Assembly (NCBI RefSeq): GCF_032017025.1
Contig: NZ_DALZQO010000013.1
Coordinates: 1 to 64,000, forward strand
Reading direction: 5' to 3'
Source: Hydrogenoanaerobacterium sp032017025
GTDB taxonomy: Bacteria > Bacillota > Clostridia > Oscillospirales > Ruminococcaceae
DNA: 64,000 bases
Below, in pieces: positions 35,201-43,859 of this stretch. How positions within the stretch are numbered: the stretch's first letter is position 1; the number at the start of each line of letters is the position of its first letter. The notes below the pieces were generated by a model, which was not told the origin of the DNA, made no database searches, and saw only the letters and a list, made by a program, of their open reading frames with translations. Both the position numbers and the translations under genes were made by a program.

Positions 35201-36301
35201 ATGAAAAAAGAGATGATGTCATCAAAGCAAATAATTCATATTATGATTATTTATATACTCGGCAGTGCGTTGGTGATGGGAGGGAATACAACTGCAAAGC
35301 AAGATTCGTGGATTTCAATTCTACTTGCAATGCTGGTGATGATTCCAATCTGCTTTATGTATGGAAAGCTCAGCAAGCTTTATCCAGGCAAAAATATATT
35401 TGACATGTTCTATGAAAGCTTTGGAAAAATAGCCGGCAGTGTCTTTACCGCAATTTTTACAATCTATGCTTTACATCTTGGAGGAATTGTAACGCGTAAT
35501 TTTACAGAATTTATTGAAACCGTATCACTGCCCGAGACGCCACAGTTTGCAGTGGCTATTGTCATCGGTGTACTGTCTCTGTGGACGGTAAAAGCAGGTA
35601 TTGAGATATTGGGGCGTGGCGCTGTGCTGGTAACACCCATTGTTGGAATTGCGGTTATCTTAACCTTGCTGGCAAACATCAACCATATCGATTTAAGCTA
35701 TATTCAGCCAGTATTTGCCCAGGGTCTCGGTAAAATGTTTTCGGGATCTATTTATTATATTTCTTTTCCGTTTGCAGAAATTGTTCTTTTCTTATCGGTT
35801 ATGCCATGTGTAGATTCTAAGACCAACCCATATAAAATATACCTGATTAGCCTTGCTATAGGCGGTTTCTTGCTTTTGCTTGCAATGCTCCGTAATATAC
35901 TGGTATTGGGAATTCCCACGCTGCAATCTTTATATTTTCCCTCTTATGCGGCGGTGGGGATAATTAATATCAAAGAATTCATTACACGCATTGAAGTATT
36001 GGTTGCAGGTAATTTTATTATATCAGGCCTTGCAAAGGCTTGTATTTGTTTATACGTTACCTGTAAAGGGATGGCACGGCTGTTTAACGTGCGCAATTAT
36101 AAAGTGTTTGCAGCACCTGCTGCATTCCTTATGATTGCTGTTTCGGGCTGGTTGTTCTCCAGCACCATGGAAATGATGGCCTTTTTTGAACCTTACAAGT
36201 ATTATGCGCCTGTGTTACAAATTTTAGTTCCGTTTGTTATTTTGTTAATCGCATTGGTAAAGAAAAGGAAAAACAAAAAGACCACAGCTGAAAAGGCATA
36301 A
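35201..36301 (+). CDS. Spore germination receptor permease B (GerB/GerKB family)
   Basis: 366 residues, about ten membrane helices, amino acid permease (APC) fold. The N-terminal ALVMGGNTTAKQDSWISIL, NIFDMFYESFGKIAG, VSLPETPQFAV and ILGRGAVLVTPIVGIAV are characteristic. It is thought to hold the germinant (often an amino acid) binding site. GGGAGGT at 35184-35190 precedes ATG 35201. Last gene of an A-C-D-B operon; the lysine/basic tail is cytoplasmic. Confidence 0.93.
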   Translation: MKKEMMSSKQIIHIMIIYILGSALVMGGNTTAKQDSWISILLAMLVMIPICFMYGKLSKLYPGKNIFDMFYESFGKIAGSVFTAIFTIYALHLGGIVTRNFTEFIETVSLPETPQFAVAIVIGVLSLWTVKAGIEILGRGAVLVTPIVGIAVILTLLANINHIDLSYIQPVFAQGLGKMFSGSIYYISFPFAEIVLFLSVMPCVDSKTNPYKIYLISLAIGGFLLLLAMLRNILVLGIPTLQSLYFPSYAAVGIINIKEFITRIEVLVAGNFIISGLAKACICLYVTCKGMARLFNVRNYKVFAAPAAFLMIAVSGWLFSSTMEMMAFFEPYKYYAPVLQILVPFVILLIALVKKRKNKKTTAEKA

Positions 36302-36338
36302 AAAAGGCACGGCGCTTGAATAGATGCCGTGCCTTTTA
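36302..36338. terminator. Bidirectional terminator at the convergence of ger and repair operons
   Basis: AAAAGGCACGGC (36302-36313) pairs with GCCGTGCCTTTT (36326-36337). The far arm carries the stop codon (36336-36338) of the converging gene on the minus strand. Confidence 0.88.
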
Positions 36339-37145
36339 TTTCGCAGGCGGCGCGGAGAGACGATTGGCTACATGCTGTTTCATTCGTGCAGAGGGGTTCT
36401 CCTGAAACTCAGTCATATAAGCCCAGTAGCGTTTGGGCATATGTGTCATACGGCATTTGGGGTTGTAGCGGGCCTCAATTGCAATGGTATCGTAATACTG
36501 CTTCCACAGTCTGCGGTATTGCAGCTCGGCTTCGTCCTCCTCGGGCAGTTGCAGGCTTTCTACCGGTATAACATTTGCCTTGTAGGGCGAATAGGTAAGT
36601 GCCATGCCATGCGCAGCATCGTAGATCATAAAATGCTCCTCGGCAAATCTTGAACAAAAGTGAGATTTTAACAGCGGTAGTACAAAGTTTTTGGGCTCTA
36701 TTGTGGCAACCAGCGCGCCGCTGTACTCTGAAAAGCGGATAAAGCCGGTGAGCAAGTGCCTTTCGTTTAAGAGAGACTTTACCGCATTGTTAAGTGCACA
36801 GACTGTGTCATCAGTAAGCATGCTCATTACTCTGCCGCCAAAGCGATAGCCAAGGCAGATAAAACGGTAGATAAGCAGAGCTTTGTCAGGTGCGCAGGTT
36901 AAAAAGCCCAGCCTTACCAGCTCCTCTGCATCGGCACAGATACGTTGTGAAAGTGACGCGTAAATGCGCTGTGCGTGCGCTGCAACCGTTATGATCTCGC
37001 GGGTGGGGTAGAGAAGGCCCTGTGGCTCATCAACAGTTACAATATCAATTGGAGTTTCGCGCCGTGTATAGCTTTCAAACACACAGCACATCAGCCCGTC
37101 AAGGCTGCCATCGTAGAGGTATACTATAGCTGCCCCGTCAGGCAT
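36336..37145 (-). CDS. Putative DNA repair protein paired with radical SAM enzyme (TIGR03915/DUF4130 type)
   Basis: 269 residues. VYLYDGSLDGLMCCVFESY, RVMSMLTDDTVCALNNAVKS, the ERHLLTGFIRFSE segment, EPKNFVLPLLKSHFCSRF, MIYDAAHGMALTYSP and YNPKCRMTHMPKRYWAYMTE are features of the family that always travels with the radical SAM protein encoded upstream and is sometimes fused to a uracil-DNA glycosylase domain. No such fusion here. The start overlaps the partner's end by 22 bases. Activity is unknown; involvement in repair or DNA modification is inferred from partner and SOS control. Confidence 0.82.
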   Translation of the reverse strand: MPDGAAIVYLYDGSLDGLMCCVFESYTRRETPIDIVTVDEPQGLLYPTREIITVAAHAQRIYASLSQRICADAEELVRLGFLTCAPDKALLIYRFICLGYRFGGRVMSMLTDDTVCALNNAVKSLLNERHLLTGFIRFSEYSGALVATIEPKNFVLPLLKSHFCSRFAEEHFMIYDAAHGMALTYSPYKANVIPVESLQLPEEDEAELQYRRLWKQYYDTIAIEARYNPKCRMTHMPKRYWAYMTEFQENPSARMKQHVANRLSAPPAK

Positions 37146-38428
37146 TGTACCACATCCTCTCTGATAAGCTGCGGGGTAAATAACGAAAGCTGTTCCGGCT
37201 GGTACTGGGGTAACATTGCTGCACAGCGTTCCGAAATTAAAGCGCGCATCGCACCCTCGGGGGTAATCTTCAGCCCTTCGGCAAGTTTGCCCCTGCAGGT
37301 AATAAAATATTGAGCACGTTTTACCACCACACCTATTTTTTTAAGCCCTGCATAGTCTATGCTGCCGGTACGCCGTGCCGCCACAATGCGCTGTGCGCTT
37401 TTTACGCCGATTCCCGGCACACGCAGCAGGGTGTCGTACGTTGCGGTATTAATCTCAACAGGAAACAGCTCCATATGGTTGAGTGCCCAGTTGCATTTTG
37501 GGTCGAGATAAGGGTTGAAGTTCTGATGCTGTTCATCCAGAAGCTCGGCGGCATCAAAGCCGTAGAATCGCAGCAGCCAGTCGGCCTGATACAGCCTGTG
37601 CTCGCGCAGCAGTGGCGGCTTGGTATCAAGCGACGGCAGCAGCGAGTGGCTTTGCACCGGTGTGTAAGCTGAAAAAAATACACGCTTGAGCCCAAATTTA
37701 CGGTACAAATTTTGTGTAAGATTTAGAATTTTAAAATCACTGTCGGGGGTCGCGCCTATAATCATCTGAGTGCTCTGCCCTGCGGGAGAAAACTTTGGCG
37801 CATGCCTGTAGCGTACAAGGTCGGTGCAGTTTTCTTTAATTTTGTGCTGAATCACGCTCATCGGGCGCAAAATCGAAATTTTTGATTTATCCGGGGCAAG
37901 CAGCTTTAGGCTGTCCTGCGAGGGGAGTTCTATGTTCACGCTCATACGGTCGGCAAGAAGCCCCAAGCGCTGAATTAGCACATCGTCCGCACCGGGTATC
38001 GCCTTGACATGAATATATCCACGAAAGTTGTATTCATTGCGCAGCAGCGCAAGCGTCTCAATTAGCTGCTCGCAGGTATAGTTGGGGCTTTTGATGACAC
38101 CGGAACTAAGGAAAAGCCCCTCAATATAATTGCGGCGGTAGAAGTGGATGGTGAGGTCGGCCAGCTCGCGTGGGGTAAATACGGCACGCCGCGTATCGTT
38201 GCTGACGCGGTTGATACAATACTTACAGTCGTAGATGCAACAGTTGCTCAGCAGCACCTTCAGCAGCGAAATGCATCTGCCGTCTGCTGAAAAGCTGTGG
38301 CAGATTCCGGCAGAAACCGCGTTGCCGATACCGCCTTTGCCGCCACTGCGGTCAGCACCGCTTGAAGTGCAGGCAACATCATATTTGGCTGCATCCGATA
38401 AAATTGTCAGCTTATCAAAAATTTCCAA
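37124..38428 (-). CDS. Putative DNA modification/repair radical SAM protein (TIGR03916 type)
   Basis: 434 residues. The radical SAM cluster motif is CIYDCKYC (Cys-x3-Cys-x2-Cys), followed by a TIM-barrel-like core (GLFLSSGVIKSPNYTCEQL, HVKAIPGADDVLIQRLG, MSVNIELPSQDSLKLLAPDK) and a C-terminal helix-hairpin-helix region (LRVPGIGVKSAQRIVAARR) that implies DNA contact. The start is TTG 38428 with AGGCGGTG 8 bases upstream on the minus strand. It is first in a two-gene operon behind a near-consensus promoter with a LexA box, so it should be induced by DNA damage. Chemistry and lesion are unknown. Confidence 0.85.
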   Translation of the reverse strand: MEIFDKLTILSDAAKYDVACTSSGADRSGGKGGIGNAVSAGICHSFSADGRCISLLKVLLSNCCIYDCKYCINRVSNDTRRAVFTPRELADLTIHFYRRNYIEGLFLSSGVIKSPNYTCEQLIETLALLRNEYNFRGYIHVKAIPGADDVLIQRLGLLADRMSVNIELPSQDSLKLLAPDKSKISILRPMSVIQHKIKENCTDLVRYRHAPKFSPAGQSTQMIIGATPDSDFKILNLTQNLYRKFGLKRVFFSAYTPVQSHSLLPSLDTKPPLLREHRLYQADWLLRFYGFDAAELLDEQHQNFNPYLDPKCNWALNHMELFPVEINTATYDTLLRVPGIGVKSAQRIVAARRTGSIDYAGLKKIGVVVKRAQYFITCRGKLAEGLKITPEGAMRALISERCAAMLPQYQPEQLSLFTPQLIREDVVQCLTGQL

Positions 38429-38451
38429 AATTGCACCGCCTAAACAAAATA

Positions 38452-38463
38452 GAACATATGTTC
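38452..38463 (-). promoter_or_regulatory. LexA (SOS) box
   Basis: GAACATATGTTC is a perfect palindrome that matches the Gram-positive LexA/DinR consensus CGAACRNRYGTTYC core. It lies 12 bases past the -10 box of the radical SAM operon, at about +6 to +17, where LexA would block transcription. Confidence 0.82.
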
Positions 38464-38475
38464 TTAATAATATTT

Positions 38476-38504
38476 ATTATACCCCGTTCTACTGTAAAAA
38501 TCAA
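38476..38504 (-). promoter_or_regulatory. Promoter of the radical SAM repair operon
   Basis: On the minus strand TTGATT (38504-38499), 17 bases, TATAAT (38481-38476). The leader of about 40 bases holds the LexA box and the ribosome binding site. Confidence 0.8.
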
Positions 38505-38637
38505 GTTTTTTGTACAAAAGCAATCATGTGAAAAAGATGTTGCCGAATAGAGCTGCACAGAATACAACAAATTAAAGCTGAAACCGACCTCGACCTGGGC
38601 ACAATAAAAGATTTATTGCCGAAAATTTAAATCAGTA

Positions 38638-38666
38638 TTCCAATTCTACCACCGGTAAGGTATACT
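38638..38666 (+). promoter_or_regulatory. Candidate promoter upstream of dapL
   Basis: TTCCAA (38638-38643), 17 bases, TATACT (38661-38666). It would make a leader of about 200 bases with a small open frame. I looked for a lysine riboswitch and a T-box and found neither. The stretch 38505-38637 shows nothing recognisable. Confidence 0.35.
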
Positions 38667-38720
38667 AAAATGTATTGACCAAAGAGCGCGGCGGGTACCG
38701 AGCGGCGGAGCATACCTCAC

Positions 38721-38843
38721 ATGCTGGATGCATTTGCGCCGATGTTCACCATGGTTTACTTGCAGCTGTTTGCCTGCTATATGGTACTGCAAAACAGCTG
38801 TGATATTGACAAACCGTGCAATCTCGCCAACTGTGAAATATAA
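38721..38843 (+). CDS. Possible 40-residue Cys-containing leader or small protein
   Basis: ATG 38721 opens a 40-codon frame. The first 25 residues are hydrophobic (MLDAFAPMFTMVYLQLFACY) and the tail is Cys-rich (SCDIDKPCNLANC). GGAG lies 10 bases upstream, somewhat far. It ends 28 bases before dapL and would share its transcript. No family recognised; chance frame is quite possible. Confidence 0.28.
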   Translation: MLDAFAPMFTMVYLQLFACYMVLQNSCDIDKPCNLANCEI

Positions 38844-38871
38844 GCGGTGAATAGATAGAGAGGTTCTACCC

Positions 38872-40050
<1,179 letters not shown>

Positions 40051-40068
40051 CGAGAAAAGATATTCCGT

Positions 40069-40097
40069 AAAAAAAGCCGCCCACTGGGCGGCTTTTA
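40069..40097. terminator. Bidirectional Rho-independent terminator
   Basis: AAAAGCCGCCC pairs with GGGCGGCTTTT with a tiny loop, A and T runs on the two sides. It separates dapL and the converging his operon. Confidence 0.85.
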
Positions 40098-40102
40098 CTG
40101 TT

Positions 40103-40756
40103 TTACTGCGTTTTGCTGGTTTCCTGCTTTACCTTTTTATCCACCACATGGCGTTTTGCCAATTCGTCAGAAACCTCAGAAAGTGAGATGCCGCGTTCTA
40201 CCATTAGCACCAGCAAGTGATAGGTAAGGTCTGCAATTTCGTAAATAGTTTCGGCGTTGTCGTCGTTTTTCGCACCGATAATAACCTCGGTGCATTCCTC
40301 ACCCACCTTTTTGAGGATTTTGTCAAGCCCTTTTTCAAACAGGTAGGTGGTATAGCTGCCCTCCAATTTATCGGTTTTGCGTCCTTCAATCAGCTTGTAC
40401 AACGCATTCAGCGAGAAGGGGTTCTTTTGCTCGTTCTGGTAAATCACATTGTTGAAGCAGCTGTCTGCACCGGTGTGGCATGCGGGGCCGTTCTTGATTA
40501 CTTGGGCTGTCAGCGCATCATAATCGCAGTCCGCTGTAATTGACACAATTCGCTGTACATTGCCGCTGGTCGCTCCCTTGCGCCAAAGCTCCTGCCGGCT
40601 GCGGCTCCAAAAGCAGGTATGCCCCTCTTTTATGCTGATTTCAAGGCTCTCACGGTTCATGTAGGCGACGGTTAGCACCTTTTTGGTGTAATAATCCTGC
40701 ACCACCACCGGAATCAGCCCATCTGCGCCAAATTTTAATTTTTCTATTTCAATCAT
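40103..40756 (-). CDS. hisIE: Bifunctional phosphoribosyl-AMP cyclohydrolase / phosphoribosyl-ATP pyrophosphatase
   Basis: 217 residues catalysing steps 2 and 3 of histidine synthesis. The HisI part (residues 1-105) carries VAYMNRESLEISIKEGHTCF, FWSRSRQELWRKGATSGN and zinc ligands in ITADCDYDAL and CHTGADSC. The HisE part (115-200) has the MazG-like helices with KVGEECTEVIIGAKN and EIADLTYHLLVLM. The start is ATG 40756 behind GGAAGGG; the frame is open 33 bases more. Last gene of the his operon. Confidence 0.94.
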   Translation of the reverse strand: MIEIEKLKFGADGLIPVVVQDYYTKKVLTVAYMNRESLEISIKEGHTCFWSRSRQELWRKGATSGNVQRIVSITADCDYDALTAQVIKNGPACHTGADSCFNNVIYQNEQKNPFSLNALYKLIEGRKTDKLEGSYTTYLFEKGLDKILKKVGEECTEVIIGAKNDDNAETIYEIADLTYHLLVLMVERGISLSEVSDELAKRHVVDKKVKQETSKTQ

Positions 40757-40785
40757 GTTGTTCAGCCCTTCCAATATCATTGCAA

Positions 40786-41043
40786 TCAAGCATAGCGCGC
40801 GTTTTCATAATCCTGATTTCTCACATAAACGTAATACAGCATTGTCGTATCAAAATGAATGCCCGCATTGCCGAAGTGCGTACGCCCTCTATGCGTGCCT
40901 GCCATCCTGCCTTTATAGGTTTGATCGACTATACGGTATTCGTACCGAATTCCGTGTGCGCCAAGCAGATTGCGCACCGCAGCAAAGGTTTGCACGCAAC
41001 TGCCAAAATGAACCTCTTTCCATCGCCAAAACAGCAGCATCAT
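40786..41043 (-). CDS. Small hypothetical protein inside the his operon
   Basis: 85 residues; AGAGGG precedes the paired ATGs at 41043/41040. The pattern WKEVHFGSCVQTFAAVRNLL, GIRYEYRIVD and TMLYYVYVRNQDYENARYA (beta-strand, helix, two strands, helix) resembles small ferredoxin-fold DUF2007-like proteins of Clostridia that end in YYVYVxxxDYExA. It sits in the 314 bases between hisF and hisIE on the same strand, so it is co-transcribed. No role in histidine synthesis is known. Confidence 0.62.
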   Translation of the reverse strand: MMLLFWRWKEVHFGSCVQTFAAVRNLLGAHGIRYEYRIVDQTYKGRMAGTHRGRTHFGNAGIHFDTTMLYYVYVRNQDYENARYA

Positions 41044-41070
41044 GCAGCCCTCTTAAATTACCAATTGTAG

Positions 41071-41826
41071 TCAAATTCTCATTTCGATCTGCTGCGCTTT
41101 TAAGTAGCGCTTCAAATCGCTGATTACCAGTTCTTTGTAGTGGAAGATAGAAGCCGCCAGCCCTGCGTCCACGCCGTTTAAACGAAACAGCCCGGAGAAA
41201 TCCTCTTTTTTACCCGCGCCACCCGATGCAATGATGGGAATGCTGACATGCTTTGCAATTTCCTCCAGCATCTCAAGGTCGAAGCCTTGCTTAACACCGT
41301 CGGTATCAATGGAGTTTACCACCAGTTCGCCCGCGCCGTTTTGCTCGCCGCGTACCGCCCACTGAATTGCGTCGATGCCGGTATCCTCACGCCCGCCCTT
41401 GGCAAAAATACGAAAGCTACCGTTCACACGCTTCACATCCATCGAGAGCACCACGCACTGGTTGCCGTATTTCTGCGCTGCCTGTGCAATTAGAGCGGGG
41501 TTGCTTATTGCACCCGAGTTGACGCTCACCTTATCTGCACCGCAGCTTAGCACGCGAGCAAAATCCTCTACGGTATTAATGCCGCCGCCCACCGTCAGCG
41601 GAATAAAAATTTGGCTTGCCACACGGCGCAACACCTCGGTGAACAGCGCGCGCTGTTCTATGCTTGCGGTAATATCGTAAAATACAAGCTCGTCTGCGCC
41701 GGTGTCGTTGTAATATTTAGCAAGTTCTACGGGGTCGCTTACATCCTGTATCCCCGCAAAATTCTTGCCCTTTACCACGCGCCCGTCTCGAACATCCAGG
41801 CAGGGGATAATACGCTTGGTGATCAT
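41071..41826 (-). CDS. hisF: Imidazole glycerol phosphate synthase, cyclase subunit
   Basis: 251 residues, (beta/alpha)8 barrel. Catalytic Asp residues are in IIPCLDVRDGRVVKG and VLSMDVKRVNG; phosphate loops include VGGGINTVEDFARV and IASGGAGKKEDF. With HisH it closes the imidazole ring and releases AICAR. The start is ATG 41826 after CAGGAGGTG, overlapping the hisA stop by four bases; the long upstream open frame is hisA read in another frame. Confidence 0.96.
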   Translation of the reverse strand: MITKRIIPCLDVRDGRVVKGKNFAGIQDVSDPVELAKYYNDTGADELVFYDITASIEQRALFTEVLRRVASQIFIPLTVGGGINTVEDFARVLSCGADKVSVNSGAISNPALIAQAAQKYGNQCVVLSMDVKRVNGSFRIFAKGGREDTGIDAIQWAVRGEQNGAGELVVNSIDTDGVKQGFDLEMLEEIAKHVSIPIIASGGAGKKEDFSGLFRLNGVDAGLAASIFHYKELVISDLKRYLKAQQIEMRI

Positions 41827-42554
41827 ACCTGCACCTCCTGATTGCCGTCTGCCAGTGCGATTGCCCTTGCAAGGCTGATCGCACCCGTATAAACCGCCTT
41901 GCCGATGATGGCGCCGTAGGTGCCCAATGCAGCAAGCTGGGGGATTTCGTGCTCGAAAGAAACACCGCCCGAAGCAATGATGCGGCAGCTCACCTCTTTG
42001 GCAAGCTGGCGATAGATTGCCATATTGGTGCCGCCCATAGCGCCGTCCTTTGCAATATCGGTGTAGATGATGGTCTGCACACCGATGCCTGCAAGCTCGC
42101 GGCAAAACTGCACCGAGTCAACATCACATACCTCGCGCCAGCCCTTAATGGCAATCTTACCGTCTTTTGCATCTACCCCCACTGCAATGTGCGAACCGAA
42201 CTTGACCAACATTTTGGTGAGAAACGCTCTGTCTAGCGCAGAGGTACCCAGAATCACACGCTCCACACCGAGGTCGAGGTACTTTTGGATGCGCTGTTCG
42301 TCACGGATACCGCCACCCACCTGTACCGAAAGCCCGCCTGTCTTGATAATTTCACAGATAGTATCAAAGTTGGAGAGCGTACCGTCCTTCGCGCCGTCTA
42401 AATCCACCACGTGCAGGTTGCGTGCACCTTGTGCCTTAAACTCTGCCGCAACATCGGCGGGGGAGGAGGAATACACCGTCATTTGGTCATAGTCGCCCTG
42501 CTTTAAACGAACCGCCTGCCCGTTTCGCAGGTCGATTGCGGGAAATATCTCCAT
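41823..42554 (-). CDS. hisA: ProFAR isomerase (HisA)
   Basis: About 243 residues, the half-barrel-duplicated isomerase. Catalytic Asp residues are in FPAIDLRNGQAVRLKQGDY and IYTDIAKDGAMGGTN; the phosphate site is in QVGGGIRDEQRI and ASGGVSFEHEI. Starts at 42563, 42557 and 42554 are in frame; AGAAGGG ends at 42564, so 42557 or 42554 fits best. The stop overlaps hisF. Confidence 0.95.
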   Translation of the reverse strand: MEIFPAIDLRNGQAVRLKQGDYDQMTVYSSSPADVAAEFKAQGARNLHVVDLDGAKDGTLSNFDTICEIIKTGGLSVQVGGGIRDEQRIQKYLDLGVERVILGTSALDRAFLTKMLVKFGSHIAVGVDAKDGKIAIKGWREVCDVDSVQFCRELAGIGVQTIIYTDIAKDGAMGGTNMAIYRQLAKEVSCRIIASGGVSFEHEIPQLAALGTYGAIIGKAVYTGAISLARAIALADGNQEVQV

Positions 42555-42611
42555 CATGGTCATCCCTTCTATAAAACGAATGCAGATTGTTTTATGCGTT
42601 CTGATTTTTAA

Positions 42612-43220
42612 TTACAACTCCCCAAAAGCGGATAAAATGTTCAGCCCTGTTTCTCCGCTCTTTTCGGGGTGAAACTGTGTGCCCATTACATTGCCGTTTA
42701 CCACCACACCGGTTATGTCTATGCCGTAATCTGAAACCGCAGCAACGCTTTCTGCGCAGTTTTTTGCATAATAGCTGTGTACATAATAAACGTAATCGCC
42801 GTTTTTGCTGTGTTTCAGCAGCGGGCAGTTGCGTGTTATTTTTAACCGGTTCCACCCCATATGCGGAATTTTAAGGTTTTCTTTGAGGTCGCCCAGTATC
42901 GGTACAACCTCGCCTTTCAGCAGCCCCAGTCCGTCGTGTTCACCGTATTCCAAGCCCTTTTCAAATAGTACCTGCATCCCAAGGCAGATACCCAGCAGCG
43001 GCTTGCCGGAAGCCGCTTGCTCTTTGATAACGGTGTCCAAACCGGTTTGCCTCAGTTTGTTCATTGCATCGGCAAAGGCACCCACTCCCGGCAGAATAAT
43101 ACGATCGGCCGTGTGTATCTCGTCAGCGCTGCCGGTTACCTTTGCCTCAAGCCCCAGATACTGCAGTGAGCTGATGAGAGAAAACAGGTTGCCCACGCCG
43201 TAATCGATTACAGCAATCAT
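42612..43220 (-). CDS. hisH: Imidazole glycerol phosphate synthase, glutamine amidotransferase subunit
   Basis: 202 residues, class I amidotransferase. The nucleophile is Cys in LLGICLGMQVLFE and the His-Glu pair is in GTQFHPEKSGETG. MIAVIDYGVGNLFSLISSL is the typical start. It makes ammonia from glutamine and channels it to HisF. ATG 43220 overlaps the hisG stop by 4 bases. Confidence 0.96.
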   Translation of the reverse strand: MIAVIDYGVGNLFSLISSLQYLGLEAKVTGSADEIHTADRIILPGVGAFADAMNKLRQTGLDTVIKEQAASGKPLLGICLGMQVLFEKGLEYGEHDGLGLLKGEVVPILGDLKENLKIPHMGWNRLKITRNCPLLKHSKNGDYVYYVHSYYAKNCAESVAAVSDYGIDITGVVVNGNVMGTQFHPEKSGETGLNILSAFGEL

Positions 43221-43858
43221 TCTTTCGCCTCCTCACGTTTTTTCAACAGTGCGGTGAGCCGCTCAAGCATCTCCTCAATTACTGAATTTTTAAACTTAAA
43301 GCTAGATTTATTGGTGATGAACCGCGCTGAAATTGGCACAATTTCATCAAAAACACGCAGGTCGTTCTCTTTCAGCGTGCTGCCCGTCTCTACAATATCG
43401 ACAATCACATCGGAAAGCCCAAGTATGGGTGCCAGCTCAATTGAGCCGTTCAGCTTAATGATTTCAATTTCACGGTTAATGCCCTCGTAATACCTTTTTG
43501 CAATGTTTACATATTTGGTTGCAACGCGCAGAATGCGATCGGGCTGTTCAACGTAGCCGGTTTTTCCCGCCACCGCCACACGGCATTTGCCAATGTTCAG
43601 GTTCAGCAACTCGTAAACATCAGGCTCGCTCTCAAGCAGAATGTCCTTGCCCACCACACCGATATCCGCCGCGCCATGCTCCACATAAATCGCCACGTCC
43701 GAGGGCTTTACAAGCAGGTACCGCACACCGTTCTCGGCGTTTTCAAACACCAGTTTGCGGTTATCCTCATAAATTTCTCTGCAATCGTACCCAATTTGTG
43801 AGAACATCTCATAAACCTTATCTCCCAGCCTGCCCTTTGGCAGCGCAATATTCAGCAT
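43217..43858 (-). CDS. hisG: ATP phosphoribosyltransferase, short form
   Basis: 213 residues, HisG_S type that lacks the regulatory ACT-like domain and needs HisZ. LNIALPKGRLGDKVYEMF, KPSDVAIYVEHGAADIGVVG and the PRPP loop VDIVETGSTLKEN are diagnostic. First committed step of histidine synthesis. The start is ATG 43858 with GAGGAGG inside the hisZ end; the stop of hisZ is one base away. Confidence 0.95.
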   Translation of the reverse strand: MLNIALPKGRLGDKVYEMFSQIGYDCREIYEDNRKLVFENAENGVRYLLVKPSDVAIYVEHGAADIGVVGKDILLESEPDVYELLNLNIGKCRVAVAGKTGYVEQPDRILRVATKYVNIAKRYYEGINREIEIIKLNGSIELAPILGLSDVIVDIVETGSTLKENDLRVFDEIVPISARFITNKSSFKFKNSVIEEMLERLTALLKKREEAKE

Positions 43859-43859
43859 G

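Noticed and set aside
38667..38871. Lysine riboswitch or T-box in the dapL leader
   Set aside because: I looked for the conserved lysine-riboswitch core and the T-box GGGTGGNACCGCG; GCGGGTACCGAG is only a weak partial match and there is no terminator.
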